Under the pieces are notes generated by a model, which ran no database searches, had not been told where the DNA came from, and saw nothing but the letters and a program-made list of their open reading frames with translations. A stretch of 64,000 bases of DNA, taken from assembly GCA_907163375.1 (NCBI GenBank), contig CAJQUW010005362.1:620001-684000 (forward strand), in the 5' to 3' direction. Positions 33,925 to 43,794 of the stretch are shown here, piece after piece; the first letter of the stretch is position 1, and every line of letters starts with the position of its first letter. A program made the translations under genes and the position numbers. Origin of the DNA: Prostheceraeus crozeri. Taxonomy: Eukaryota > Platyhelminthes > Polycladida > Euryleptidae.

Positions 33925-34783
33925 TTCACGGAACTAGATCCTTAAGTAATGATTTCATGAAATTAACATGATTTTTGACGGTGAAATCATTTCTCCGCTG
34001 CATAACTTCACTGGTCCATTGAAGATTGATTAATCCATGGAAGTCGAACTTCTACGAATCAGTTACTAACATATAGTAAAAGACGATGTTGGCTCTCAAA
34101 GATTAGATAAAGTGCTCACAAAACTAATGTATTTTTTTTCTTTCATATGGTGAAATTTACTGCTTTTGCACAGCTGTTAACTATGCATTACAAATGTATC
34201 AAAATAATCCTGGCAATTATGTTACCTAATTAATAAGTCAGTCAAACAAGATCATTAGTTATGTTCAAGACTTATTTGTCGTCAATAACCCTGTTCATTT
34301 ACTTTATATAGGAGCAAGTGCACGATGGCCTGCTTCCGAGAGGTGCCTGCACAATGGCAGCTTCCATTGGCTGTCATAGCCAACAGGTCATAGCATCAGC
34401 AACTAGGTTTGAACCAGGCATCCTCCATCTACTTTATTGAAATTCGCATGAGTAGCGAAATAAGCATGCGTTGTGAGGCATAGAGATGCTCTTATTTATT
34501 TAATTGTTTTAATTTATAAATTTGACTGGTCAATTCACCAGAGCAACATTTCATCAGAGTGTTCGTTCTAAATATAGTAGCTTCGTTCCAACATTAGTAG
34601 CGGAACTGAAATGCGTAGCATGTGCATCCGAAAGTTTATCAAATTTGTAGTACTTGCTCTACTAACACAAGTACTTGCTTATTGACAAAATTGGATCAAT
34701 TAGTCCGCGAGTGTTAGATGATGTCTGCATCTCATAATACTAGATAAACTGGCTAGAATTGTAACTGCCAAGTTTGGTCATTA
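33925..34783. other. No gene seen
   Basis: AT-rich, with a GC-richer stretch at 34313-34430. That stretch contains GGTTTGAACC, which resembles a polymerase III box B, but no convincing tRNA-like head. The TA at 34782-34783 is the duplication of the Tc1 element that follows. Confidence 0.4.
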
Positions 34784-36242
34784 CAGTGTCGCCGGAAATA
34801 TTATGACCGCTTCATTGAAAAGCAGTAAAATCACAGTTTCGATAATACACTATAGACAGATATACTTATTCATTCTCTCAGATATCTATGCCATAGAAAT
34901 CAACTTCATCACGTCTTTCCAACTATGGACGTTGCCACAGAAATCAACTTCATGCCTTTCCAACTAGACGCATCGATTAGCTGTCAAAATATTCAAATTT
35001 GAATAACTGCTTGCAATCGCACATTTTGCTCGCAATGGAAAAGAAACTGGACTTGAGTGAATCGCTCCGCGCAAATATTCAACTGTTGAAAGAAGAAGGA
35101 TGCTCTAACGAGGCAATTGCAAGAAGATTGAAGGTTGCCAAAGGAACTGTGTTCAATACCCCTTTGCAATACCCTCAAGAGAATTCAAGACACCGGTTCT
35201 TTGAAGAGTCGACTCGGAGGACTTGAAGAGCGAACAGGAAGACCGGCGAAGACCATCAGACAAACTGATCGAAAGATTCGACGAATGGTAGTGAAAGATC
35301 CTTTTTTGCCAGCATCAAAAATTGTAAATATACTGTCTGAAGAAGGAATACATCTCGGTGTCACCCAAATTAAGCATCGTTTGAGAAAATCTGGTTTATC
35401 TGCCAGAAGAGCTGCGAAGAAACCACTTTTGACGAAGAAGATGCGAAGTCAGCGTCGTTGTTTTGCTGATCAATATGGCGACTGGGATATAACGGTGACT
35501 GGGCAAAAGTTCTTTTTTCGGACGAATCAACTTTTGAGTTGAATTATCAAGCCCCTCATCTCGTTAGACGACCAACGAATGAACGATACAATCCCCGGTA
35601 CACATTGCCAACTGTAAAACACCCACAGAAAGTGATGGTTTGGGGCTGTTTGTCGGCGAACAACAGAGGAGGCCTCTTTTTTCTTCCGAAAGGCATAAAC
35701 ATGAATGCAGCTGTTTATCTCGATTTGCTCGAGGACAAGCTGATGACTCATATGAACATTTTGGGATGCGAATATTTCTTGCACGATTCAGCCCCCTGTC
35801 ACAAAGCGAAGAAGATCACTTCATGGCTTGCTGATCAAAATGTTCGTGTTATTGAATGGCCTGGAAACTAACCGATTTTGAACCCCATTGAGAATTTATG
35901 GAGACAGTTGAAGGTTCGTGTTTCTCAAGATCAACCGAAATCATTGACTGAATTGAAGGAATCGATCAAGCGACACTGGTGCCTTTCGATCCCGACTTCT
36001 GCCGAAATCTATCAAATTTAATGAAGAACCGGATTCACCTACTGAAGAGAAGTGCGGGCCATGCAACGAAATACTAACTATTTCTTGTAAGTGTACCGTT
36101 AAAATGTTTAACAATCGTTATTTCCTATTCTGTATTCTTAAAGTAGTAAACAAGTTTTGAGAATAGATAACTAATGTTTTCATGTCTCAGACTCATAGAG
36201 GCAATCTTTTGAGAAGCGGTCATAATATTTCCGCCGACACTG
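34784..36242 (+). mobile_element. Tc1-type transposon with both TIRs and TA duplication
   Basis: The left TIR CAGTGTCGCCGGAAATATTA (34784-34813) and the right TIR (36213-36242) are inverted copies differing at one of 30 positions (GTCGCC versus GTCGGC). TA flanks both ends (34782-34783, 36243-36244). The length, 1.46 kb, is typical. The transposase is on the plus strand with frameshifts and one stop. High TIR identity suggests a fairly recent insertion or selection on the ends; that is inference. Confidence 0.95.
35035..36021 (+). pseudogene. Tc1 transposase, frameshifted
   Basis: The frame starts MEKKLDLSESLRANIQLLKE with an HTH (EEGCSNEAIARRLKVAKGTV), shifts frame near 35150, continues with the GRPAKT motif and second HTH (SLKSRLGGLEERTGRPAKTI region; KIVNILSEEGIHLGVTQIKH), and shifts again near 35510 just before FSDESTF, the first catalytic aspartate. 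It then has KVMVWGCLSANNRGGLFFLP, YFLHDSAPCHKAKKITSWLA (second aspartate; DNAP-like motif reading DSAP) and WPGN-stop-PILNPIENLW, where the serine codon of the usual WPGNSPDLNPIENLW is replaced by TAA (35869-35871). NPIENLW holds the final glutamate of the DD34E triad. Confidence 0.93.
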
Positions 36243-36244
36243 TA

Positions 36245-37056
36245 AGTAATCTCATTTGCACTATAGGGTCTACCATGATGTTCGATGTTTATGGGGCCTT
36301 CTCCCTGAAAGAATATTCAAACACTTCTGTAATTGGTTCATCCATGACAAGAAGAAGCAACAGAATTTTTCCCGAAGTCTACAAAAATATTTGATTAATT
36401 GTTGAAAATTATTTGCTTTTTATGCATAGGCTTACTACGTGATTCGGTAATCGAGTTTCAAAAGGAGGCTATATTTTCATGTGAATAATATTGTGGACCC
36501 ATTCACGTGTAGGTAAATTCAATTGTGATATTTGTCTTCGATTATAGTATTTGACTCTTAGTGACAGGTGTTTTGTGACATGATCAAGCAAAGGAAATTG
36601 CTCTTACATAACAAGGTTGATCCTTGAAGTAGTTATCACTTCCATCACCTTGAAAGGACATTACCTCCAGGGTAATCATGCAGGGGATCGAAATTGTAAT
36701 TTCTATCATGATCGGTCATTTCCATGTTAACTTCTCCTAAACAGCAAAAAATTGCACAGCTCACATGTGGTTGGCTTACTACTACGAGAAGAATTCAAGT
36801 CATAGAAGGGAAACTGCATGGACTGATGCTTACTCTACAGTATGTCTTCACCATGTTGAAAGATTCAAATATCAAATTCCGATTAAGTATACACATTCAA
36901 AATCATTTCAGTGATGTTATGGTCACTTTATTAAGAAAAGATTTTAGAGGGATCAGAATCAATAACAGCCAGAAATATTTGCATACAGAATTAAAATTCT
37001 GATAAAAACTTCCGAGAAGACTAAGTCCAGTAGCAAATATATGTATTGATTCAAGG
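36245..37056. other. No gene seen; TDRD3 3' flank
   Basis: Downstream of the TDRD3 stop on the minus strand. It should contain the TDRD3 3' UTR and polyadenylation site, but I cannot fix a site. The frame 36724-37002 has no motif. Confidence 0.4.
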
Positions 37057-37518
37057 TCACCTCCTCCCTCTGTAACCACTGCACGGTCGACCATGTCCTC
37101 CTCTTACAAATTCCATTCCTCTACCCATAAATCGTTGGTGCTCCTGATATTGCATATTGGCGTCAAAGTTGGCATGCATTGGTGGAGCACCGTGATATTG
37201 ATTTGTGTAATTCATTTGATAACCAACTTGCTGATCAAATTTAGGCGTAGTTGCAGGTCTGTAATCATGATATTGTGCATAAGGGTCGTGTTCTACTGAT
37301 GGGTAATTCTGATGCTCATACTGCTGCGTTGATCGTACACGCTGCTGCTGCTGATAGGGTGGATCTCGAGGATGATTTGATCGACTGAATGATGATGATG
37401 GTCGTTGTCTATCGTTCGCTCGTTGATATTCATCGTATTGAGATTGACGCTGCTGTTGCGGCTGCTGTGAGCCTCGACCTCTTCCCGATTTGTATCCATC
37501 ATTCTGAGGCTTGGACAT
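37057..37518 (-). CDS. TDRD3: TDRD3, last exon (Q-rich tail and EJC-binding-type motif)
   Basis: The acceptor TTTTTGCAG precedes ATGTCCAAG at 37518. The exon encodes 153 residues and ends in TGA at 37057-37059. Most is disordered: SGRGRGSQQPQQQRQSQYDE, then Q, Y and P-rich sequence. The end reads RGMEFVRGGHGRPCSGYRGR R. Human TDRD3 ends with a motif of the F-x-RGG-x-G type that binds the exon junction complex; FVRGGHG is in the same position. TDRD3 works with TOP3B in RNA/R-loop topology control and binds arginine-methylated proteins. Phase 0 joins with 40786. A start at the first ATG is not implied, because the ATG here is internal. Confidence 0.85.
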   Translation of the reverse strand: MSKPQNDGYKSGRGRGSQQPQQQRQSQYDEYQRANDRQRPSSSFSRSNHPRDPPYQQQQRVRSTQQYEHQNYPSVEHDPYAQYHDYRPATTPKFDQQVGYQMNYTNQYHGAPPMHANFDANMQYQEHQRFMGRGMEFVRGGHGRPCSGYRGRR

Positions 37519-39562
37519 CTGCAAAAATGATGTTGTACGAATATGCATGTTTTTAAACGTTCATGCCAGGAAGATTAATTTCAGGGAATCCTCATAACAA
37601 GACACAAGTGAAATGCATTAAAATAGTTTGAATTAATATGATCACGACAATAAAGGGAAGAGGAGTATATTATTAAAATCGATTGATTTTCAGATAGACA
37701 GAAAAAACACCTAATTGAAAGTCGTGTATTTCATAGAAAACGTGGCTTGAAACAGATCATCATGTCAACGTCTGTCATTGTCTCAGGCTTCTCAAGAATA
37801 GAACAAGCTTTGATGTCCCACATTTCGTGTTTCTCTGTCAAAAAGACTAAATAGCGATGAAATGTCGATGCAGATACTGCATGCGATAAAACATGATGAA
37901 CACTGTTCGATTTAGGACATGCCTAGTCATTCTTAAGTAAAAGCAAGGCAAAACAACAACACTTCTTATGAAAATGATGTAGAGTCTCTCCATTATTGCC
38001 ATTGATAACTGAAAGTAAAATGGATATCAAAACTCCTCTAATTGTAGAGAAGCCAGAGACTTACCTTACATATTAATTTATTACCTTAAACATATTTCCA
38101 AGAATGATCAAACTTGAACTAATGCAACATGTCACAACGGCGATGTAGGCATGGAAATAACACGAGTACTTTAGACACTTTAATTGCAAATAGGCATTCA
38201 ACCAGGGTTGAATGGTTTTCCCAGGGGTAGCAAACACCAGTGGTAAAAAACCGTCATGGTAAAAACTACAAAAATGGGAAAACCGGTCAAAACTGGCAGA
38301 AACTACAAGATGTGTTTTTATGACAACTGGAATGCAATTCAACAGGTTTACGAGTATATACGGTGTATTTGTATAACGTGCGCCATCTCAAGATTTAGGC
38401 TATTAGTTGTAAATCTGCAACCTATGGATTTTTATCGCATCTGAGCTACACGAAAACGTTTTAAAATTCATATTCACTTGATCCACTCATTATGAAACAC
38501 AAAGTACAAGTACGTGATAAAACATATTCAGGTGTAAGCATACGCAACATTTCCTTAATGATCAATTATGTACATGAAAGACATTTCATTTGAAAAGCTA
38601 TCATGATTATTTGGAGCATGTCATATGTCATGCATGTTAAAACACAGCTCATCAACCGCTGAGCAGAAGCACATCATCCTCCGTTCAAAACGTGATTATT
38701 TCGGCAATTACAATCAGAATAAGAAGGTGTTTAACACCTGAATTGTTTATTATCACTAATCAGTATTTTATTTTATTTAACATTACGTGTCTCAAAACTC
38801 TCTGTTCAGACTAAAGCAATTATATTTTTGATAAAATCATGGCAATCTAGCCTTGTATTATTTTGCGCTCATTATAGTTGCAAAAGTTTTCAATTAAAAG
38901 TGAATGAGCTCAACTTTTTATACCAATGTTAACAACCATGACCACTTCATGTAGTGAAGCTTAGCCGCGGTAGTTTTGCAGCTTACAGTCAATTCCACCA
39001 AAATTCGGCTGATGCCAATATGTTCCAGATTACATATTTTTACTGCAAATCGGTTACTTCGAAAGTGATTCTGTGAGTTTGTTTGATTTAATCTGACTTC
39101 ATTGTCCGATTCCTCATTACCAATACTGTCGCTTTCGGTCTCTTTTTTTGCATATTGTGACAACTCTCCTTAACAGTTCCGGCGCGCTTTTACTCACTTG
39201 AGGCCATTTTTCCTACACGAGCACATAAAGATTTTGAGGATATCTGAGGGAGCGAATTCCAACAGCCCACTACGGTAGCTTTCATTGACGCCCGATCAGC
39301 TATCGACACTGTCTCCTCGGAGGCGCCTTGGTAGATTCTTGAAGCAGATGAAATGCATTCGAAGTTGATTTGAGTTATTTCTACTTATTATTGCTAATTT
39401 GTAGATTGTCACTCAACATCAATAAAACGATAATTCTTAAGTTGTAATTCCAGTCGTCTTGCAAGTTGCAGAGCGTCAAACATCACGAAATTCTACTTGA
39501 TTATGTAGGTTCATGCACTTCCGAGTTTGGTACACTTAATAACGGAATGATCCAACATTCAT

Positions 39563-39800
39563 TTAGTAACTCAAAATGAGATTTGTCATTTTTATGATTA
39601 TGATTTCACTTTTAGGGCAGATCTCTTCCAGAGAAAACAGAGATGTGATATCTCTCGTAACCGATAGCTTGACCGCATTGCTGTTAAGGATAACGAAAGC
39701 GTCTTGACAACCTATGCTATTGGTGCAGATAAACAAACAGACTGTTTTGATCACAAAATGATATTCACAGAATTTATTTTAGGTACAACACGTTTTATTT
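39563..39800 (-). other. Unassigned frame, inverted partner of 40195-40350
   Basis: The minus frame reads NKFCEYHFVIKTVCLFICTN then SIGCQDAFVILNSNAVKLSV before ending near 39563. Its DNA is an inverted, diverged copy of 40195-40350, where NKFCEYHFVIRTVLFVN and, after a one-base frame change, CTNSINCHDVFAIFNS are encoded. Conservation is best around the cysteines (FCEYHFVI, CTNSI-x-C-x-D-x-F). No known domain recognised. It could be a second exon of the family whose first exon is seen at 40101 and 32743. Confidence 0.35.
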
Positions 39801-40100
39801 ATTGACTTTGTGAATGAAGCAGTAGATAGTGAATGTGAGACAGACAAATGCTATTTCAGCTGAATTCGTACGTTAATTGTATTCCGACCAGACAGCATCC
39901 ACATCAGCTGCGTTAGTGATGTATTTCGGTTATTCTTGGTTATTGTTTTTGTTTCTAGCCCGCAATTTCATCTCGTCGGATCTACGTGAATTATGATCTG
40001 CCATGAATCGGTTTAATTTGTATATTCTACAAAAGTTCCTTTTTCTGCATTTATTTCAACCGACGGACTTTCCGCTTTGCGTAAGTTGGGGGGGACTACA

Positions 40101-40398
40101 ATGGACAACAACTGTTTGTTGATGACCATTTCAACTGCTCGTACAGACACCGATCTCGGTAAATGTTGCTACATCTTAAGGAGAATCAAATCGTGTTGTA
40201 CCCAAAATAAATTCTGTGAATATCATTTTGTGATCAGGACAGTCTTGTTTGTTAATCTGCACCAATAGCATCAACTGCCATGACGTTTTCGCTATCTTTA
40301 ACAGCAAATCGCACTTCGATCCTGAAACTGTCAGCAATTTTCTCGTCACTTTAATTGATCGATTGTTGACTCTTTTATGTTCTGCGATTAAATGCACT
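40101..40398 (+). other. Unassigned secreted-type peptide, family member 2 (frame-broken)
   Basis: From the ATG at 40101 it reads MDNNCLLMTISTARTDTDLG, KCCYILRRIKSCCTQNKFCE, then YHFVIRTVLFVNLHQ and a stop at 40266-40268. A one-base insertion relative to the inverted partner explains the stop: in the other frame the sequence continues CTNSINCHDVFAIFNSKSHF. It shares the N-terminal half with the frame at 32743 and the C-terminal half with the minus frame at 39563. It lies in a TDRD3 intron on the opposite strand. Likely a pseudogene copy of an unknown small gene. Confidence 0.35.
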
Positions 40399-40785
40399 GT
40401 TGTTCAGTTGCGTTCAAATATGTCCAAATTCACATTTTATGATTTATTTAAAAGATGTACCGAAAATATTTACTCCTGGTACATTAACATCGTGGTAATA
40501 CACTAACAATTTTAGCACATGTACAAAATATTTCGATTAATTACAGCTGCGAATTTCCAATTAAGTAAACTTGCCTTCAGTAACCTTCATATCTTTCTTT
40601 TATGCAGGTGCATGTACCAACATGAAGGTATGTGCAATGTCTCACGAAAAAACTGAAAATTGAAGTTCCTCGACTATCAGAAAGCTAAGAGAAACAATTA
40701 AGATAAAAATTATCCGATAATCAAGAATGTAGGCCTATTGTGTTGAATTCTGTGATTGTTGACAATAACAATCCTCAATCCTTAC

Positions 40786-41304
40786 CTGCATATGTTGAAC
40801 ATGTTCCAAGGGAATCACATCGTGTTCTCCGTAGTCCACAAAATGAACACCGATGACTCCATCAGCTCGATAAACTTCATCCACCTTCGCTCTGTACATT
40901 CTGCCGTCACGCCAGCGAGCCATGACTTGCATTCCAGGAGAGAATCCCTCTCCTAGCCTCTCTATCACCGGTTGTGAAGGTACAGGAGCAGGTTCTGGTT
41001 TAGATGAAGTTTTCTTTGTAACGAAATCTGCCAATGTGGCAGGTCCGGATGGTGGTGGAGCTCGAGATGGACCTTCATCATCACTATCCATGGGATCACC
41101 TCTTCCTTTTTTCCCCTTGCCTTTACCTCGGCCTCGACCTCTGCCCCGATCATTCTCTCGATCATCAAGCGACACACCAGCTGTTCGGTTGGCCAACAAA
41201 GAGTCTACGGCTTTTTGCACGTCACCACCTTGCTTTCGAAGTGCCGCTGCTGCATCCCGTGGCTGAAATCCCATCGCTACAATTTTCTTTATATCTTCTT
41301 GACG
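40786..41304 (-). CDS. TDRD3: TDRD3, UBA + RG + Tudor exon
   Basis: 173 codons, phase 0 at both ends. The acceptor CTTCTATAG precedes 41304 and the donor CAG/GTAAGG follows 40786. The exon opens with a UBA domain (RQEDIKKIVAMGFQPRDAAA through DVQKAVDSLLAN), including the conserved MGF. An RG/KG-rich tract follows (RGRGRGKGKGKKGRG), then a proline-rich linker and a Tudor domain: PGMQVMARWRDGRMYRAKVD, then VHFVDYGEHDVIPLEHVQHM. The W, Y, F and DYG residues that form the aromatic cage for dimethylarginine are present. The order UBA then Tudor is diagnostic of TDRD3. The linker is much shorter than in vertebrates. Confidence 0.95.
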
Positions 41305-42299
41305 CTATAGAAGAGAAGCATTGATTCAAATGAATGCCATCGCTCAAAATATGATAACTCAAGAGTAACTGCCTGACACTTAATACTGAGTCACATGGTC
41401 CATGCAATAATGACTTAAAAAAGCTTAACATTTCAATAAATGATTAAGATCCGCTTATATTCTTAGCAGTGTTCAGAGTTAAACTTCTGAATAATATGTA
41501 TTTCATGCCAAATGAAATTTTGGAAGTGTGAACAAATTTAAAATGCTTTGAAAGAAATTTTTAATTGAACATCTTTCATACTGGGACTATATGATACGGT
41601 CATTGATATGAAAATTTTGCAATTTTCTTCTACAAACTAATGATGAGATTCTGGACAATTTCCATATTAATTGGGGAACTCTGCATTTATATTAAAAAAT
41701 CAATGAGATACATTTTAGCATTCCAAGTTTATTTTCCAAATTATGATGAACCACAGCTAACTCGTCCAATGAATATGACTCGTCAGATATGCTTAACACG
41801 TCGGTGATTACCGTCCTCACCTTAGGCTACGCCAATGGACGTAAAACGAATAAGTAAGTAAGTCGGCTGTTTCCAGACAGAATTTCCGATGTCCTAATGC
41901 ATAAAATAATCTCTAAACTCGTCACCATGTGCTTAACTCCCAACTCCTCGCAAAAATTCCGCATAACCCTTTATAACTCGGCAGCCTGAACTGCAGGTTG
42001 ACATGTCAAATTATTTTTTTAACTCACTATCCACCAATGAGAAAATTCTCGATGCCTTCACTGCATATTTCAAACGTTATTACGCACCAAAAGAAACGAT
42101 TGTGATCCGTCCTACCCATGCATCGATTGCGGCGCATGGAAGGCGATTCATCATATGATACGTGACTATGATAGATCAAGAAAAGTAGTCTCTCAGGAAA
42201 TTTCACCAGAAATGAAATTGCAGGTATGAGCAGATTAGGCAAAAAACAATGAGTACAGACGGAAAAGTTTTTTAATACTTCAACATCATCAGGTCCAAT

Positions 42300-42660
42300 T
42301 CAAAGAGTATTCCGCAGTGCTGCGGTCGCATAATACATGGATTGAGAGATCTTGCTACCACTTGCAGAGTGTCCCTCTTCTTTTAAGAGACGGATAATTC
42401 TCCTGAATGTGTTTGGTTTAAGTGAACTGAATGCTTCCGTTGATGGAATCAAAACAATCTAGATCACATTGAACACTTCATTGTTATGATCAAAAATACC
42501 CGTGTCGATATCATAAATGTAATGCTTGAAAATGAGTGGTTCTATATTATGGTCCTGCTTCAGCTTCTCGATTTCATTGACAAAAATTATTTCAAACAGG
42601 GAGCATAATGTGCACTCATGGGACAGCGCTGCGCGTGAATCTAATTTCACACCAATCATA
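42300..42660 (-). pseudogene. Possible reverse transcriptase scrap
   Basis: The minus frame reads VNEIEKLKQDHNIEPLIFKH then YIYDIDTGIFDHN. KPLI-x-KRYIDDI-x-x-IW is the catalytic region of Penelope-like RTs, and the spacing here (EPLIFKHYIYDI) is similar, with one catalytic aspartate changed to tyrosine. A stop follows, then IPSTEAFSSLKPNTFRRIIR, which I do not recognise. Weak evidence; it could be unrelated coding or chance. Confidence 0.3.
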
Positions 42661-43794
42661 CTCGATCAGTTTCAAAACGGCGGTTATGGCTTCATAGATA
42701 TACGAGCATAATTACAGTCTACTCACATACCATAATAATATAGCAACATACTACGGCAACTAATTCAAACAAACGACACCTTTGTCTTCATGGTGTTACT
42801 CTATGAAAGAAAACATTTGGAGTAGTTGATAAATAAGAAAGCCAAACATATATGCCTAAGGAAATCGATCATAGACGAGCAGTCAGCACCTTACAACTGG
42901 CCATGTTGAACTCAACAAGGCCCACAACATTAAATGATGACAATTTATGTTTGCATTCGGGCATATCAGCAATATTACTAAATAATAATAATATATTCGT
43001 AAATTAATTCACGCACACTTGATCATATCCATTGTTCAATCTAATCTACGACATCACAATAAAATCATATCTAAGCTGAATCAATTAACTGAATGATCGG
43101 CACTTAGAAACAGATTAATCGATTATCAATCGTCCGATGATTATTTATTGACGTACTTACGAGTTTGTGGTATTACCCTTCTGGTTATCCACATAAAATA
43201 TCTTCTTCATTAGTTTTATTTGATTTTCTAATTCCAATTTTCATAAAAACAATCCACAAATTAAATTGACAAATCCAGAAAAGCTATAACCTGTGTAATG
43301 AATGATATATCATGTAAATGAGCAGTTCCATGAATCATAACGCTTGCCATATTTCAATTTTTGAGGTAGATGCTACAGACACTTTTGCAGTAGATATTAA
43401 GAAATTGGCTTCGATTTACCGGACAAAGTGGCTAATAGATACCTCGAAATTAAAATTTGCATAATTTATTTGGTTTGCTATTCTCCATTCGTGACGCAAT
43501 CATAAATCAAGTTGAAACGTAACAACGCTACACAAATTAACATGAAAGTCGAGAAGTGGCTACTTATGTAAAAAAAGTCTGCGAATTAGAGGATTTGATC
43601 GAGTTTTTCATACGATAAAGTCAAAGTTGAAAATCATGTCAGCATCATAGAAGTTGCTGGAATTGAATTTGTGCATTTATAGTAGCAATCCGAACAAAGA
43701 AAACGTAATAACGATACAGATGAAGTGTAGTAACGCTGGCATACCTGCGAAATTAGGATTTATATTAGGCTGAGGTGAAAGTTATTTGAGCTTC

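Larger units (their letters stand above)
37519..40785 (-). other. TDRD3: TDRD3 intron between Tudor exon and last exon
   Basis: The donor CAG/GTAAGG at 40785 and the acceptor at 37519 bound it. It contains the inverted pair of unassigned small frames (39563-39800 minus, 40101-40400 plus). Nothing else recognisable. Confidence 0.75.

Noticed and set aside
34313..34440. tRNA-like SINE around GGTTTGAACC
   Set aside because: No box A at the right distance and no similarity to the other SINE copies.
41800..41840. Second hAT end (CATTGGCGTAGCCTAAGG on the minus strand)
   Set aside because: Only one end is visible and no target duplication or partner was found, so no element could be bounded.
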